Of a stretch of 22,361 nt of DNA, positions 14,618 to 21,001 are shown in pieces. The notes under the pieces are model-generated. The model was not told where the DNA came from. It saw only the letters and a program-made list of their open reading frames with translations, and searched no databases. The number at the start of each line of letters is the position of its first letter. Position 1 is the first letter of the stretch. Source of the DNA: JAGPHI01 sp036661035 (GTDB taxonomy: Bacteria; Bacillota; Clostridia; Oscillospirales; Ruminococcaceae); NCBI GenBank assembly GCA_036661035.1, contig JAVWZM010000033.1, positions 1 through 22,361 of the forward strand, in the 5' to 3' direction. A program made the translations under genes and the position numbers.

Positions 14618-15295
14618 GTGAAAGATATGATATATGTCACCAGCGACTTACACGGCGACACGGATAGGTTAAAGCAACGTGACGTGAAAAAGCTTAAAAA
14701 AGCCGATACTCTTATAGTGCTTGGGGATTTCGGCTTTTTGTGGAGTGGCGGCAAAAAAGAAGAAAAAATGCTTAAAAAGCTTGGTAAAACGCGCTATCAG
14801 CTATGCTTTATAGACGGCTGCCACGAAAATTTCGATTTGCTGAAGGAATATCCAATTGAACAATATAAGGGCGGAAACGCCCGTGTGCTTGGCAAAAACC
14901 TGCGCTATTTAATGCGCGGTGAGGTATTTACTATAGACGATAAACGTCTTTTTGTACTTGGCGGCGGCGAAAGCCGCGATAAAGACGACCGCACCGAGGG
15001 CACAAACTGGTGGCGCGCGGAGCTGCCAAAAGCAGACGAGCTTGACAAATGCGAGGAAAACCTTGCAAAAGCAAGCTGGCATGTGGACTACATTCTTACC
15101 CACGATGCACCTGCAAAGCTTTTGATGTTTATAGATATGTCACTTAACGAATTTAACTGGTTTGAGGCGTTTTTAGACAGCATTATGAAACGCTGCACAT
15201 ATAAACGCTGGCTTTTCGGCAAATATCATATGGACAAAACCATTTCAAGCAAGGCAAGCGCAGTTTATCGCGGCATAGTGCCGCTTAACGATTGA
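14618..15295 (+). CDS. Calcineurin-like metallophosphoesterase
   Basis: 225 residues. The di-metal phosphoesterase signature is present: DLHGD (Asp and His, residues 10-14), LGDFGFLWSG, DGCHENFD, and LTHDAPAKLL near residue 165. The third motif normally reads GNHE; here the metal-binding Asn is Cys. The rest (VTSDLHG, LMRGEVF, LFVLGGGESRD, WWRAELP) resembles a Clostridia group of small phosphoesterases of unknown substrate. The start may be GTG 14618, with GGGG seven bases upstream, or ATG 14627, with GGTGAA five bases upstream; the latter gives the common MIYVTSDLHG beginning. It is first of a probable operon with the RidA-like gene (26-base gap) and glpK. Confidence 0.82.
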   Translation: MKDMIYVTSDLHGDTDRLKQRDVKKLKKADTLIVLGDFGFLWSGGKKEEKMLKKLGKTRYQLCFIDGCHENFDLLKEYPIEQYKGGNARVLGKNLRYLMRGEVFTIDDKRLFVLGGGESRDKDDRTEGTNWWRAELPKADELDKCEENLAKASWHVDYILTHDAPAKLLMFIDMSLNEFNWFEAFLDSIMKRCTYKRWLFGKYHMDKTISSKASAVYRGIVPLND

Positions 15296-15321
15296 TATTA
15301 AATAACAGGAGGCAACATTAA

Positions 15322-15669
15322 ATGGACATTAAAAGATTTGGCGGAAACGGACGCCGCAGCCTATGCGTGAAAAACGGCGGCGTTTTGTACGTAAGCGGCA
15401 TTACAGCATCAGATTTATCAGGCGACATCAAAAGGCAAACCACCGAGGTTTTGGACGAAATAGAAAACATTCTTGAAAGGCGCAAAACCGACAAAAATAA
15501 TTTGCTATCCGTTACAGTGTATCTTGCCGACATGGCAGATTACGGCGCATTTAACTCTGTGTGGGACGAATGGGTTATCGATAGCTTTGAGCCATGCCGA
15601 AGCGTGGTTGAGGCAAAGCTTGCCACTGAAGAATACAAAGTGAAAATATCCGCTATAGCCGCGGTGTAA
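15322..15669 (+). CDS. RidA/YjgF-family protein
   Basis: 115 residues, a single Rid domain expected to form a trimer. Canonical RidA hydrolyses reactive enamine/imine intermediates released by PLP enzymes. Conserved parts are VLYVSGITA, a middle block LLSVTVYLADMADYGAFNSVW, and Arg in EPCRSVVEAKLA corresponding to the substrate-carboxylate Arg105. The strand that in RidA ends VEIEAIA reads VKISAIA, so the Glu120 that positions the hydrolytic water is Ser. It thus looks like a non-RidA subfamily (Rid2/Rid3-like) rather than an archetypal deaminase. Ribosome binding site ACAGGAGG. It lies 13 bases before glpK and is probably co-transcribed. Confidence 0.85.
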   Translation: MDIKRFGGNGRRSLCVKNGGVLYVSGITASDLSGDIKRQTTEVLDEIENILERRKTDKNNLLSVTVYLADMADYGAFNSVWDEWVIDSFEPCRSVVEAKLATEEYKVKISAIAAV

Positions 15670-15682
15670 AAGGGGTGTTTGC

Positions 15683-17167
15683 ATGGCAAAATATGTTTTA
15701 GCGCTTGACCAAGGCACTACCAGTAGCCGAGCCATATTATTTGACGAAAGTCAAAATATCGTAAACATGGCGCAAAAGGAATTTACACAGCATTATCCAA
15801 AGGCAGGCTATGTAGAGCATGATCCTATGGAAATATATTCCTCTATCAGCGGCGTAATGATGGAAGTGCTTACCATAAGCGGCATCGACGCAAAGGATAT
15901 CAGCGGCATCGGCATTACCAACCAGCGCGAAACCACCATAGTATGGGAAAAAGACACAGGCCGCCCCATTTACAACGCAATAGTATGGCAGTGCCGCCGC
16001 ACGGCAGATTATTGCCGCGCCCTTGAAGCCAGCGGCTATGGCAACACCATTTTGGATAAAACAGGCCTTCGCATAGATGCATATTTTTCCGCCACTAAGG
16101 TGCAGTGGATATTAGAGCATGTGGACGGCGCACTAAAGCGCGCTGTAAACGGCGAATTATTATTCGGCACTGTAGATACATGGCTAATATGGAAGCTTAC
16201 AGGTGGCAAGGTGCATGTTACCGATTACACCAACGCCTCGCGCACCATGATGTTTAATATCCACACCCTTGAATGGGATAGCGAAATATGCGCAAAGCTG
16301 AATATCCCCATGCAAATGCTGCCTAAAGTATGCTCGTGCAGCGAAATATACGGATATACCAATATCGGCGGTGAAAACGTGCCTATAGCAGGCATAGCAG
16401 GCGACCAGCAAGCCGCGCTTTTTGGCCAAACTTGCTTTGAAAAGGGCAATGTTAAAAACACCTATGGCACAGGCTGCTTTATGCTGATGAATACAGGCTC
16501 TGTGCCTGTGCGCAGCAATAACGGGCTATTAACCACCATTGCCATGTGTATAGACGGCAAGGTGGAATACGCCTTAGAGGGCAGTGTGTTCGTGGGCGGT
16601 GCCGTTATCCAATGGCTTCGCGACGAAATGAAGCTTATTAACGAAAGCTCAGACAGCGAATATTTTGCCAAAAAAGTAAAGGATAATGGCGGAGTGTACG
16701 TGGTGCCTGCCTTTACAGGCCTTGGCGCGCCCCATTGGGACATGTATGCACGCGGTGCTATATTAGGCCTTACAAGAGGTGCCGGCCGCAACCACATTAT
16801 ACGCGCCGCCCTTGAATCCATTGCATATCAAACCCGTGATGTATTAATGGCAATGCAAAAGGACGCAGGCGCGTGCATAACCGAGCTAAAGGTAGACGGC
16901 GGCGCCTCGGCAAACGAGCTGTTGATGCAGTTTCAGGCGGATATTACAGGCGTGGCTGTGCGCAGACCTATGATACGCGAAACCACGGCTCTTGGTGCCG
17001 CATATCTTGCAGGCCTTGCCACAGGCGTGTGGAAAGACAAAAACGACATTAAATCCCAGTGGACACTGGACAAGGTATATACTCCCGAAATGCCAAAGAG
17101 CGAAGCAGAACGCCTTGTAAAAGGCTGGAATAAGGCAGTGGAAAGGGCGAAAAACTGGGAAGAATAG
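15683..17167 (+). CDS. glpK: Glycerol kinase
   Basis: 494 residues, full length FGGY-family kinase making sn-glycerol 3-phosphate from glycerol and ATP. Signatures: LALDQGTTSSRA (7-18), ITNQRETT (78-85), NAIVWQCRRTAD, GTVDTWLIWKLTGG, AGIAGDQQAALFGQ (236-249), NTYGTGCFMLMNTG and KVDGGASANELLMQFQADI. The loop before AGIAGDQQ reads YTNIGGENVP. It has neither the His of the YHFYG-type loop that PTS HPr phosphorylates in many Firmicutes nor the GGTR residues that bind fructose-1,6-bisphosphate in E. coli. So both known switches look absent; this is inferred from alignment by eye. No glpF, glpD or glpO lies nearby. A strong terminator follows after a short tandem repeat. Confidence 0.96.
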   Translation: MAKYVLALDQGTTSSRAILFDESQNIVNMAQKEFTQHYPKAGYVEHDPMEIYSSISGVMMEVLTISGIDAKDISGIGITNQRETTIVWEKDTGRPIYNAIVWQCRRTADYCRALEASGYGNTILDKTGLRIDAYFSATKVQWILEHVDGALKRAVNGELLFGTVDTWLIWKLTGGKVHVTDYTNASRTMMFNIHTLEWDSEICAKLNIPMQMLPKVCSCSEIYGYTNIGGENVPIAGIAGDQQAALFGQTCFEKGNVKNTYGTGCFMLMNTGSVPVRSNNGLLTTIAMCIDGKVEYALEGSVFVGGAVIQWLRDEMKLINESSDSEYFAKKVKDNGGVYVVPAFTGLGAPHWDMYARGAILGLTRGAGRNHIIRAALESIAYQTRDVLMAMQKDAGACITELKVDGGASANELLMQFQADITGVAVRRPMIRETTALGAAYLAGLATGVWKDKNDIKSQWTLDKVYTPEMPKSEAERLVKGWNKAVERAKNWEE

Positions 17168-17205
17168 CCTTGTACATTTTTCGCAAGATAAATATACGCA
17201 GAAAC

Positions 17206-17288
17206 ATATTTGCGGCATATATAAAATGATTGTATAAAAAGATATTTGCAACATATACATGAAACGATTGTGCAAAAAGATATTAGCA
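17206..17288 (+). repeat. Imperfect tandem repeat after glpK
   Basis: Two copies of a 36-38 bp unit (17206-17241 and 17242-17279), each starting ATATTTGC and containing ATTGT and ending AAAAAG, then a partial third copy (ATATTAGCA, 17280-17288). Non-coding, AT-rich, between the glpK stop and its terminator. Confidence 0.6.
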
Positions 17289-17330
17289 GATAGCCTTGTG
17301 CGCATGCTTATACATAATAATTAAAAACAG

Positions 17331-17364
17331 GCAGCTTTGTGAAAGCATAATTTCGCAAAGCTGC
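17331..17364 (+). terminator. Rho-independent terminator of the glpK operon
   Basis: 14-pair stem GCAGCTTTGTGAAA with TTTCGCAAAGCTGC (one G-U), 6-base loop, followed by TTATTTTTATTTATTT. Strong and plus-strand oriented. Confidence 0.9.
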
Positions 17365-17382
17365 TTATTTTTATTTATTTCA

Positions 17383-17412
17383 TTGTCAAAAAACCTTATT
17401 ACTGCATGTAAT
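17383..17412 (+). promoter_or_regulatory. Candidate promoter of the ABC importer operon
   Basis: TTGTCA (17383-17388), 18-bp spacer, TGTAAT (17407-17412), placed right after the glpK terminator and 18 bases before the AAAAGGAG ribosome binding site. No TPP-type or other riboswitch motif is recognisable upstream. Confidence 0.45.
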
Positions 17413-17443
17413 GGATAAAGTGCAGGGAAAAGGAGTGATGGGC

Positions 17444-18205
17444 ATGGAGGTTTTGCGCGTAGAGGGTGTATCTGAAAAATATCAGGCAAAAAACGGCGAG
17501 GTAGCCGCGCTGGAAAACGTAAGCTTTACTGTAAACAGCGGCGAGCTTGTTTCCATTGTAGGCCCATCTGGGTGCGGAAAAAGCACTCTTTTGTCTGTGC
17601 TTGCAGGGCTTTTGCGCCCAAGCGCAGGGGTGGTGCTTGTAAAAGGCGAGCCTGTAACCGGCGTGTCGCCACATATAGGCTACATGCTGCAAAAGGATAA
17701 TCTGCTGGAATGGCGCACTATATTCGGTAATGTATTATTAGGCCTTGAAATACGCCACGCAAAAACAGACGAAAATGTGGCGCGTGCAGTGGGGCTTTTA
17801 AAAACCTATGGTCTATACGATTTCAGATACAAATATCCCACACAGCTTTCCGGCGGCATGCGCCAGCGCGTGGCATTAATACGCACCCTCGCCACAAGCC
17901 CCGACATACTTTTACTGGACGAAGCCTTTTCCGCCCTCGATTATCAAACACGCCTTTCTGTAACAGACGACGTGTACCGCATATTAAAGCAAGAGCATGT
18001 AACCACTTTAATGGTAACCCACGATATACCCGAAAGCATCAGCATGGGCGACCGCGTGATAATGCTTTCCCACCGTCCGGCGCATGTAAAGGAAAACATA
18101 ATAATAGATTTTGGCGAAAAGCGCACTCCCCTTTCCTGCCGCGCCAACCCACTTTTCAGCCAATATTTTGACCATATATGGAAAGAGCTGAAATGCGATG
18201 AATAA
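17444..18205 (+). CDS. ABC importer ATPase (SsuB/TauB/ThiZ-like)
   Basis: 253 residues from ATG 17444, which is 8 bases from AAGGAG; in-frame starts further upstream (17411, 17438) are too close to it or lie before it. Nitrate/sulfonate/taurine/pyrimidine-type importer ATPase with Walker A GPSGCGKST (40-48), the Q-loop in IGYMLQKDNLLEW, signature LSGGMRQR, Walker B ILLLDEAFSALD and the H-loop VTHDI. The last 8 bases overlap the permease gene, implying translational coupling. It powers uptake with the next two genes. Confidence 0.93.
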   Translation: MEVLRVEGVSEKYQAKNGEVAALENVSFTVNSGELVSIVGPSGCGKSTLLSVLAGLLRPSAGVVLVKGEPVTGVSPHIGYMLQKDNLLEWRTIFGNVLLGLEIRHAKTDENVARAVGLLKTYGLYDFRYKYPTQLSGGMRQRVALIRTLATSPDILLLDEAFSALDYQTRLSVTDDVYRILKQEHVTTLMVTHDIPESISMGDRVIMLSHRPAHVKENIIIDFGEKRTPLSCRANPLFSQYFDHIWKELKCDE

Positions 18206-19001
18206 CTTTATTTCTCCCGAACGTGCAGAATATCTCTGTGGCAAAAAGCGGCGCAGCCGCGCTGTGCATTTATGCCAAATTGGCGTATTGGTTGCGTTTT
18301 TTGGCATGTGGGAGCTTTTTGCGCGCATGGGCATTATAGACAGCTTTATATTAAGCCAGCCCTCTCGCATATTAAAAACCCTTGCCAATATGTCGCAAAA
18401 TCATCTTCTGATGCATCTTGGCGTCACCGTGTACGAAACCGTGGTTGGCTTTGTACTGGGGGCTGTTTTCGGCACGGCGATAGCCATAGTGCTGTGGTGG
18501 AGCAGCTTTATTTCCAGAGTATCAGAGCCATATCTTGTGGTGCTGAACAGCCTGCCTAAAATAGCACTTGGCCCCGTTATTATTATCTTAGTGGGCGCAG
18601 GCACCGAGGCAATCATTTTTATGGCTCTTGCAATATCCATGATTGTAACCGTGCTTGAAATGCTTGCCGGCTTTAGAGCCACCGACGGCGATTACATTGT
18701 AATGGCGCGCACCTTTGGCGCAAGCAAGGCGCAAATATTTTTCAAAATAGTGTTTCCCGCAAATATTGGCACCTTGTTTAATTCCCTTAAAATAAACATA
18801 GGTCTATCCCTTGTAGGGGTAATTGCAGGGGAATTTTTGGTAAGCAGTGCAGGGCTTGGGTATTTGATTGTATACGGTGGGCAGGTTTTCCAATTGGATT
18901 TAGTAATGGCAAGTGTATTTATCCTTGCATTGCTCGCCGCGCTATTATATCAAACCGTGGTGTTTATACAGCGTATTATGGCGCATTTTTACGGCAAATA
19001 G
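18198..19001 (+). CDS. ABC importer permease (SsuC/ThiX-like)
   Basis: 267 residues with about six membrane helices and the BPD_transp_1 fold. The EAA-type loop that docks on the ATPase is visible as ARTFGASKAQIFFKIVFPANI (about 171-191). The hydrophobic N-terminal segment begins near residue 29 after a basic stretch (GKKRRSR). The gene overlaps the ATPase end by 8 bases. It forms the channel of the importer, presumably as a homodimer. Confidence 0.93.
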   Translation: MNNFISPERAEYLCGKKRRSRAVHLCQIGVLVAFFGMWELFARMGIIDSFILSQPSRILKTLANMSQNHLLMHLGVTVYETVVGFVLGAVFGTAIAIVLWWSSFISRVSEPYLVVLNSLPKIALGPVIIILVGAGTEAIIFMALAISMIVTVLEMLAGFRATDGDYIVMARTFGASKAQIFFKIVFPANIGTLFNSLKINIGLSLVGVIAGEFLVSSAGLGYLIVYGGQVFQLDLVMASVFILALLAALLYQTVVFIQRIMAHFYGK

Positions 19002-19010
19002 AGATTATAA

Positions 19011-19043
19011 CCAATTTATTGGTGCTGATTTCTTTTGTATAAT
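19011..19043 (+). promoter_or_regulatory. Possible internal promoter and palindrome before the binding-protein gene
   Basis: TATAAT at 19038-19043 with a weak -35 (TTTATT, 19015-19020) at 17 bp. CCAAT-TT-ATTGG (19011-19022) overlaps that -35 and could be an operator. It may allow extra expression of the receptor, which is often made in excess over its transporter. Confidence 0.4.
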
Positions 19044-19065
19044 AAATTTATGAGGTGTGGTTGCT

Positions 19066-20052
19066 ATGAATTTTCTGAAAAGGCTTTTATCGGTAACGCT
19101 ATGCTTGGCGCTTTCGGCAATGATATTTGCAGGCTGCGGTGGCAAGCAAAGCGCAGACAAGGTGCGTGTGTGCGAGGTAACACATTCCATTTTCTATGCG
19201 CCGCAATATGTTGCAATTGCAAAGGGCTTTTTTGCCGACGAAAATATCGATATTGAGCTGTCTAACGGGCAAGGCGCAGACAAGGTGATGAGCGCCGTAT
19301 TATCCGACAATATCGACATTGGCTTTGCAGGGCCTGAGGCATCAATTTATGTATATAACGAGGGCAAGGAGGATTATACCCAAGTTTTCGCACAGATGAC
19401 AAGATGCGACGGCAGCTTTTTGATGTCCCGAGAAAAAGAACCGGATTTCAGCTGGGGAAGCCTTGCCGGCAAGCATATTCTGCCCGGACGCAAGGGCGGC
19501 GTGCCATATATGGCGCTTGAATATGCCATGCGCAAAAACGGCATTGATCCGGCGCAAGATTTAACCATGGATAATTCCATTCAGTTTGCGCTAATGGCAG
19601 GGGCTTTTGCAGGTGGCACCGGCGACTATGTTACTTTGTTTGAGCCTACCGCCTCCTCCATGGAAAAAGAGGGCAAGGGATATATAGTAGCAAGCGTGGG
19701 CGAGGCGGCAGGCGAGATGCCGTATACCGCATATTTTGCCAAAAAAAGCTATATCGAAAGCCATAAAAATCTCATTGACCGCTTTGTAAAAGCCGTAAAG
19801 CGTGGGCAAGAATGGGTAGAAAAGCACACCGCCGAAGAAATAGCCACCGCTGTAAAAGACAGCTTTCCCGACACCGATATATCTATTTTAACAAGCGCGG
19901 TTGCGCGCTATAAAGAAATAGGCGCATACAGCACCACACCTGTAATGACAAAGGAAAGCTTCGATTTACTGCAAACTGTTATGACAGACGCAGGCGAATT
20001 AAAGCAAACAGCCCCATTTGAAAAAATCGTAAACAATTCCTTTGCAAAATAG
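19066..20052 (+). CDS. Lipoprotein substrate-binding protein (NMT1/SsuA-like)
   Basis: 328 residues from ATG 19066, 8 bases from GAGGTG; an in-frame GTG at 19057 overlaps that site. Signal peptide with lipobox IFAGC, so Cys24 would be lipidated and the protein held on the outer face of the membrane. The mature part is a two-lobed periplasmic-binding fold of the NMT1/ThiY/SsuA class: FYAPQYVAIAKGFFADENI, ADKVMSAVLSDNIDIGFAGP, DYVTLFEPTAS and GEMPYTAYFAKKSYIE. It resembles a common Clostridia group whose ligand I do not know. The cysteine-rich pyrimidine-precursor motif of ThiY is not present. It works with the preceding ATPase and permease. Confidence 0.88.
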   Translation: MNFLKRLLSVTLCLALSAMIFAGCGGKQSADKVRVCEVTHSIFYAPQYVAIAKGFFADENIDIELSNGQGADKVMSAVLSDNIDIGFAGPEASIYVYNEGKEDYTQVFAQMTRCDGSFLMSREKEPDFSWGSLAGKHILPGRKGGVPYMALEYAMRKNGIDPAQDLTMDNSIQFALMAGAFAGGTGDYVTLFEPTASSMEKEGKGYIVASVGEAAGEMPYTAYFAKKSYIESHKNLIDRFVKAVKRGQEWVEKHTAEEIATAVKDSFPDTDISILTSAVARYKEIGAYSTTPVMTKESFDLLQTVMTDAGELKQTAPFEKIVNNSFAK

Positions 20053-20148
20053 TGTATATAGCAGCTTTTACTTTATTTAAAAGGTCTGCATATTAAGATA
20101 TCTTGCTATATATTTTTGCAAAACATGCTCTTGCGTAAATAAAGATAA

Positions 20149-20181
20149 AACCGCAGGGCATCATATAAATGCACTGCGGTT
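20149..20181. terminator. Bidirectional terminator between binding protein and XRE genes
   Basis: Stem AACCGCAG with CTGCGGTT, plus inner GCAT/ATGC, loop CATATAA. Plus strand continues CTTATTTTA; minus strand continues TTATCTTTATTTA. It serves two convergent genes. Confidence 0.8.
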
Positions 20182-20229
20182 CTTATTTTACAGATATGCC
20201 GCAATGAAATTACAGCACGGATTATCCCA

Positions 20230-20457
20230 TTAATCTCTGAACACGAAAAGCTCGTGAACGGGTATTTCCAAAATATCCGCAAGCAAAAACAATTTATCCA
20301 GCGATACGCCTACGCCCGCTACCTCTATTTTGCTTAAATGTGTTTGGTCTATATCCATTTTTTCAGAAAGCTGATCCTGTGTAAAGCCCTTTAGCTTGCG
20401 ATAATACGCTATATTTAAGCCTAGCTTTCTGTATCTGTCGTAATATTCCTGTTTCAT
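20230..20457 (-). CDS. Small XRE-family helix-turn-helix regulator
   Basis: 75 residues, essentially one HTH_3 (Cro/CI) domain: RKLGLNIAYYRKLKGFTQD, then QLSEKMDIDQTHLSKIE (recognition helix around residues 38-46) and VSLDKLFLLADILEIPVHEL. There is no extra effector domain. ATG 20457 is preceded by GGTGAAGTGG. It is divergent from the small gene at 20604, with an AATAGT-TT-ACTATT palindrome in between, 20 bases before its own start, a usual arrangement for autorepression. Confidence 0.9.
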   Translation of the reverse strand: MKQEYYDRYRKLGLNIAYYRKLKGFTQDQLSEKMDIDQTHLSKIEVAGVGVSLDKLFLLADILEIPVHELFVFRD

Positions 20458-20476
20458 TCCACTTCACCGCCTATAT

Positions 20477-20490
20477 AATAGTTTACTATT
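20477..20490. promoter_or_regulatory. Palindrome, candidate operator of the XRE regulator
   Basis: AATAGT-TT-ACTATT, perfect 6-bp arms, just upstream of the XRE gene and overlapping its likely -10 area. A related half site AATAGACTA occurs at 20507-20515. Confidence 0.5.
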
Positions 20491-20533
20491 GGCAGCAATA
20501 ATATAAAATAGACTAACAACATGTTTATAAGTA

Positions 20534-20562
20534 TTGTAAATTCGTAAATTATCATTTATAAT
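20534..20562 (+). promoter_or_regulatory. Promoter of the small acidic protein gene
   Basis: TTGTAA (20534-20539), 17-bp spacer, TATAAT (20557-20562). Start expected near 20569, about 15 bases before the AAAGGAG ribosome binding site. Confidence 0.7.
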
Positions 20563-20603
20563 GTCATTAATAGATATAATTTGAAAGGAGAGTGAATAAT
20601 AAG

Positions 20604-20846
20604 ATGAATTTTGAAACTATGTACAATCAAATTTGCGGTCTTGAAGAAAACGGCGGAATTATCGCCGATGAGTTTACACCGTTTTCGGAATGTGGACGCA
20701 TGTCGCAGGAAATATACGAGGCGCGCAAGCGTCTTGGCGCGCGCCTTGGCACCGACGAAGAAGACGAAGATTTGATGATATTGGTAACCAATTACGAGGC
20801 AATGCAACAAATAGTGGCACAGAAAATTTACGAATATGCAAAATAG
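20604..20846 (+). CDS. Small acidic hypothetical protein
   Basis: 80 residues if started at ATG 20604 (MNFETMYNQICG). The ribosome binding site AAAGGAG (20584-20590) is 13 bases away, a little far; an in-frame GTG at 20592 is too close to it (1 base). I do not recognise it with confidence. It is predicted helical, with a charged centre (EARKRLGARLGTDEEDEDL) and no membrane segment or signal peptide. The layout (SECGRMSQEIYEARKRL, then a C-terminal helix) faintly recalls small phage-associated DUF6809-type proteins, but this is a weak resemblance. It has its own good promoter and terminator, so it is very likely a real gene. It is divergent from the XRE regulator, which may control it. Confidence 0.7.
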   Translation: MNFETMYNQICGLEENGGIIADEFTPFSECGRMSQEIYEARKRLGARLGTDEEDEDLMILVTNYEAMQQIVAQKIYEYAK

Positions 20847-20848
20847 CA

Positions 20849-20883
20849 AAACAGCAAGGCCGCATTAAGCTACCTTGCTGTTT
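20849..20883. terminator. Bidirectional terminator between the small gene and secA
   Basis: 11-pair stem AAACAGCAAGG with CCTTGCTGTTT, 13-base loop, followed by a T-run on the plus strand and TTTTGCTATTTT on the minus strand. It ends the small gene and the minus-strand secA transcript. Confidence 0.85.
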
Positions 20884-21001
20884 TTTTGATTTTAAAGTCT
20901 TTATAAACGGTTTAATACTATTTAATTCGCGTTTTAGCCAATGTCTAAATCGCATGCTATTTTGCACGCATTAAAACAATATCTACCATTTAAAGCAGCT
21001 T

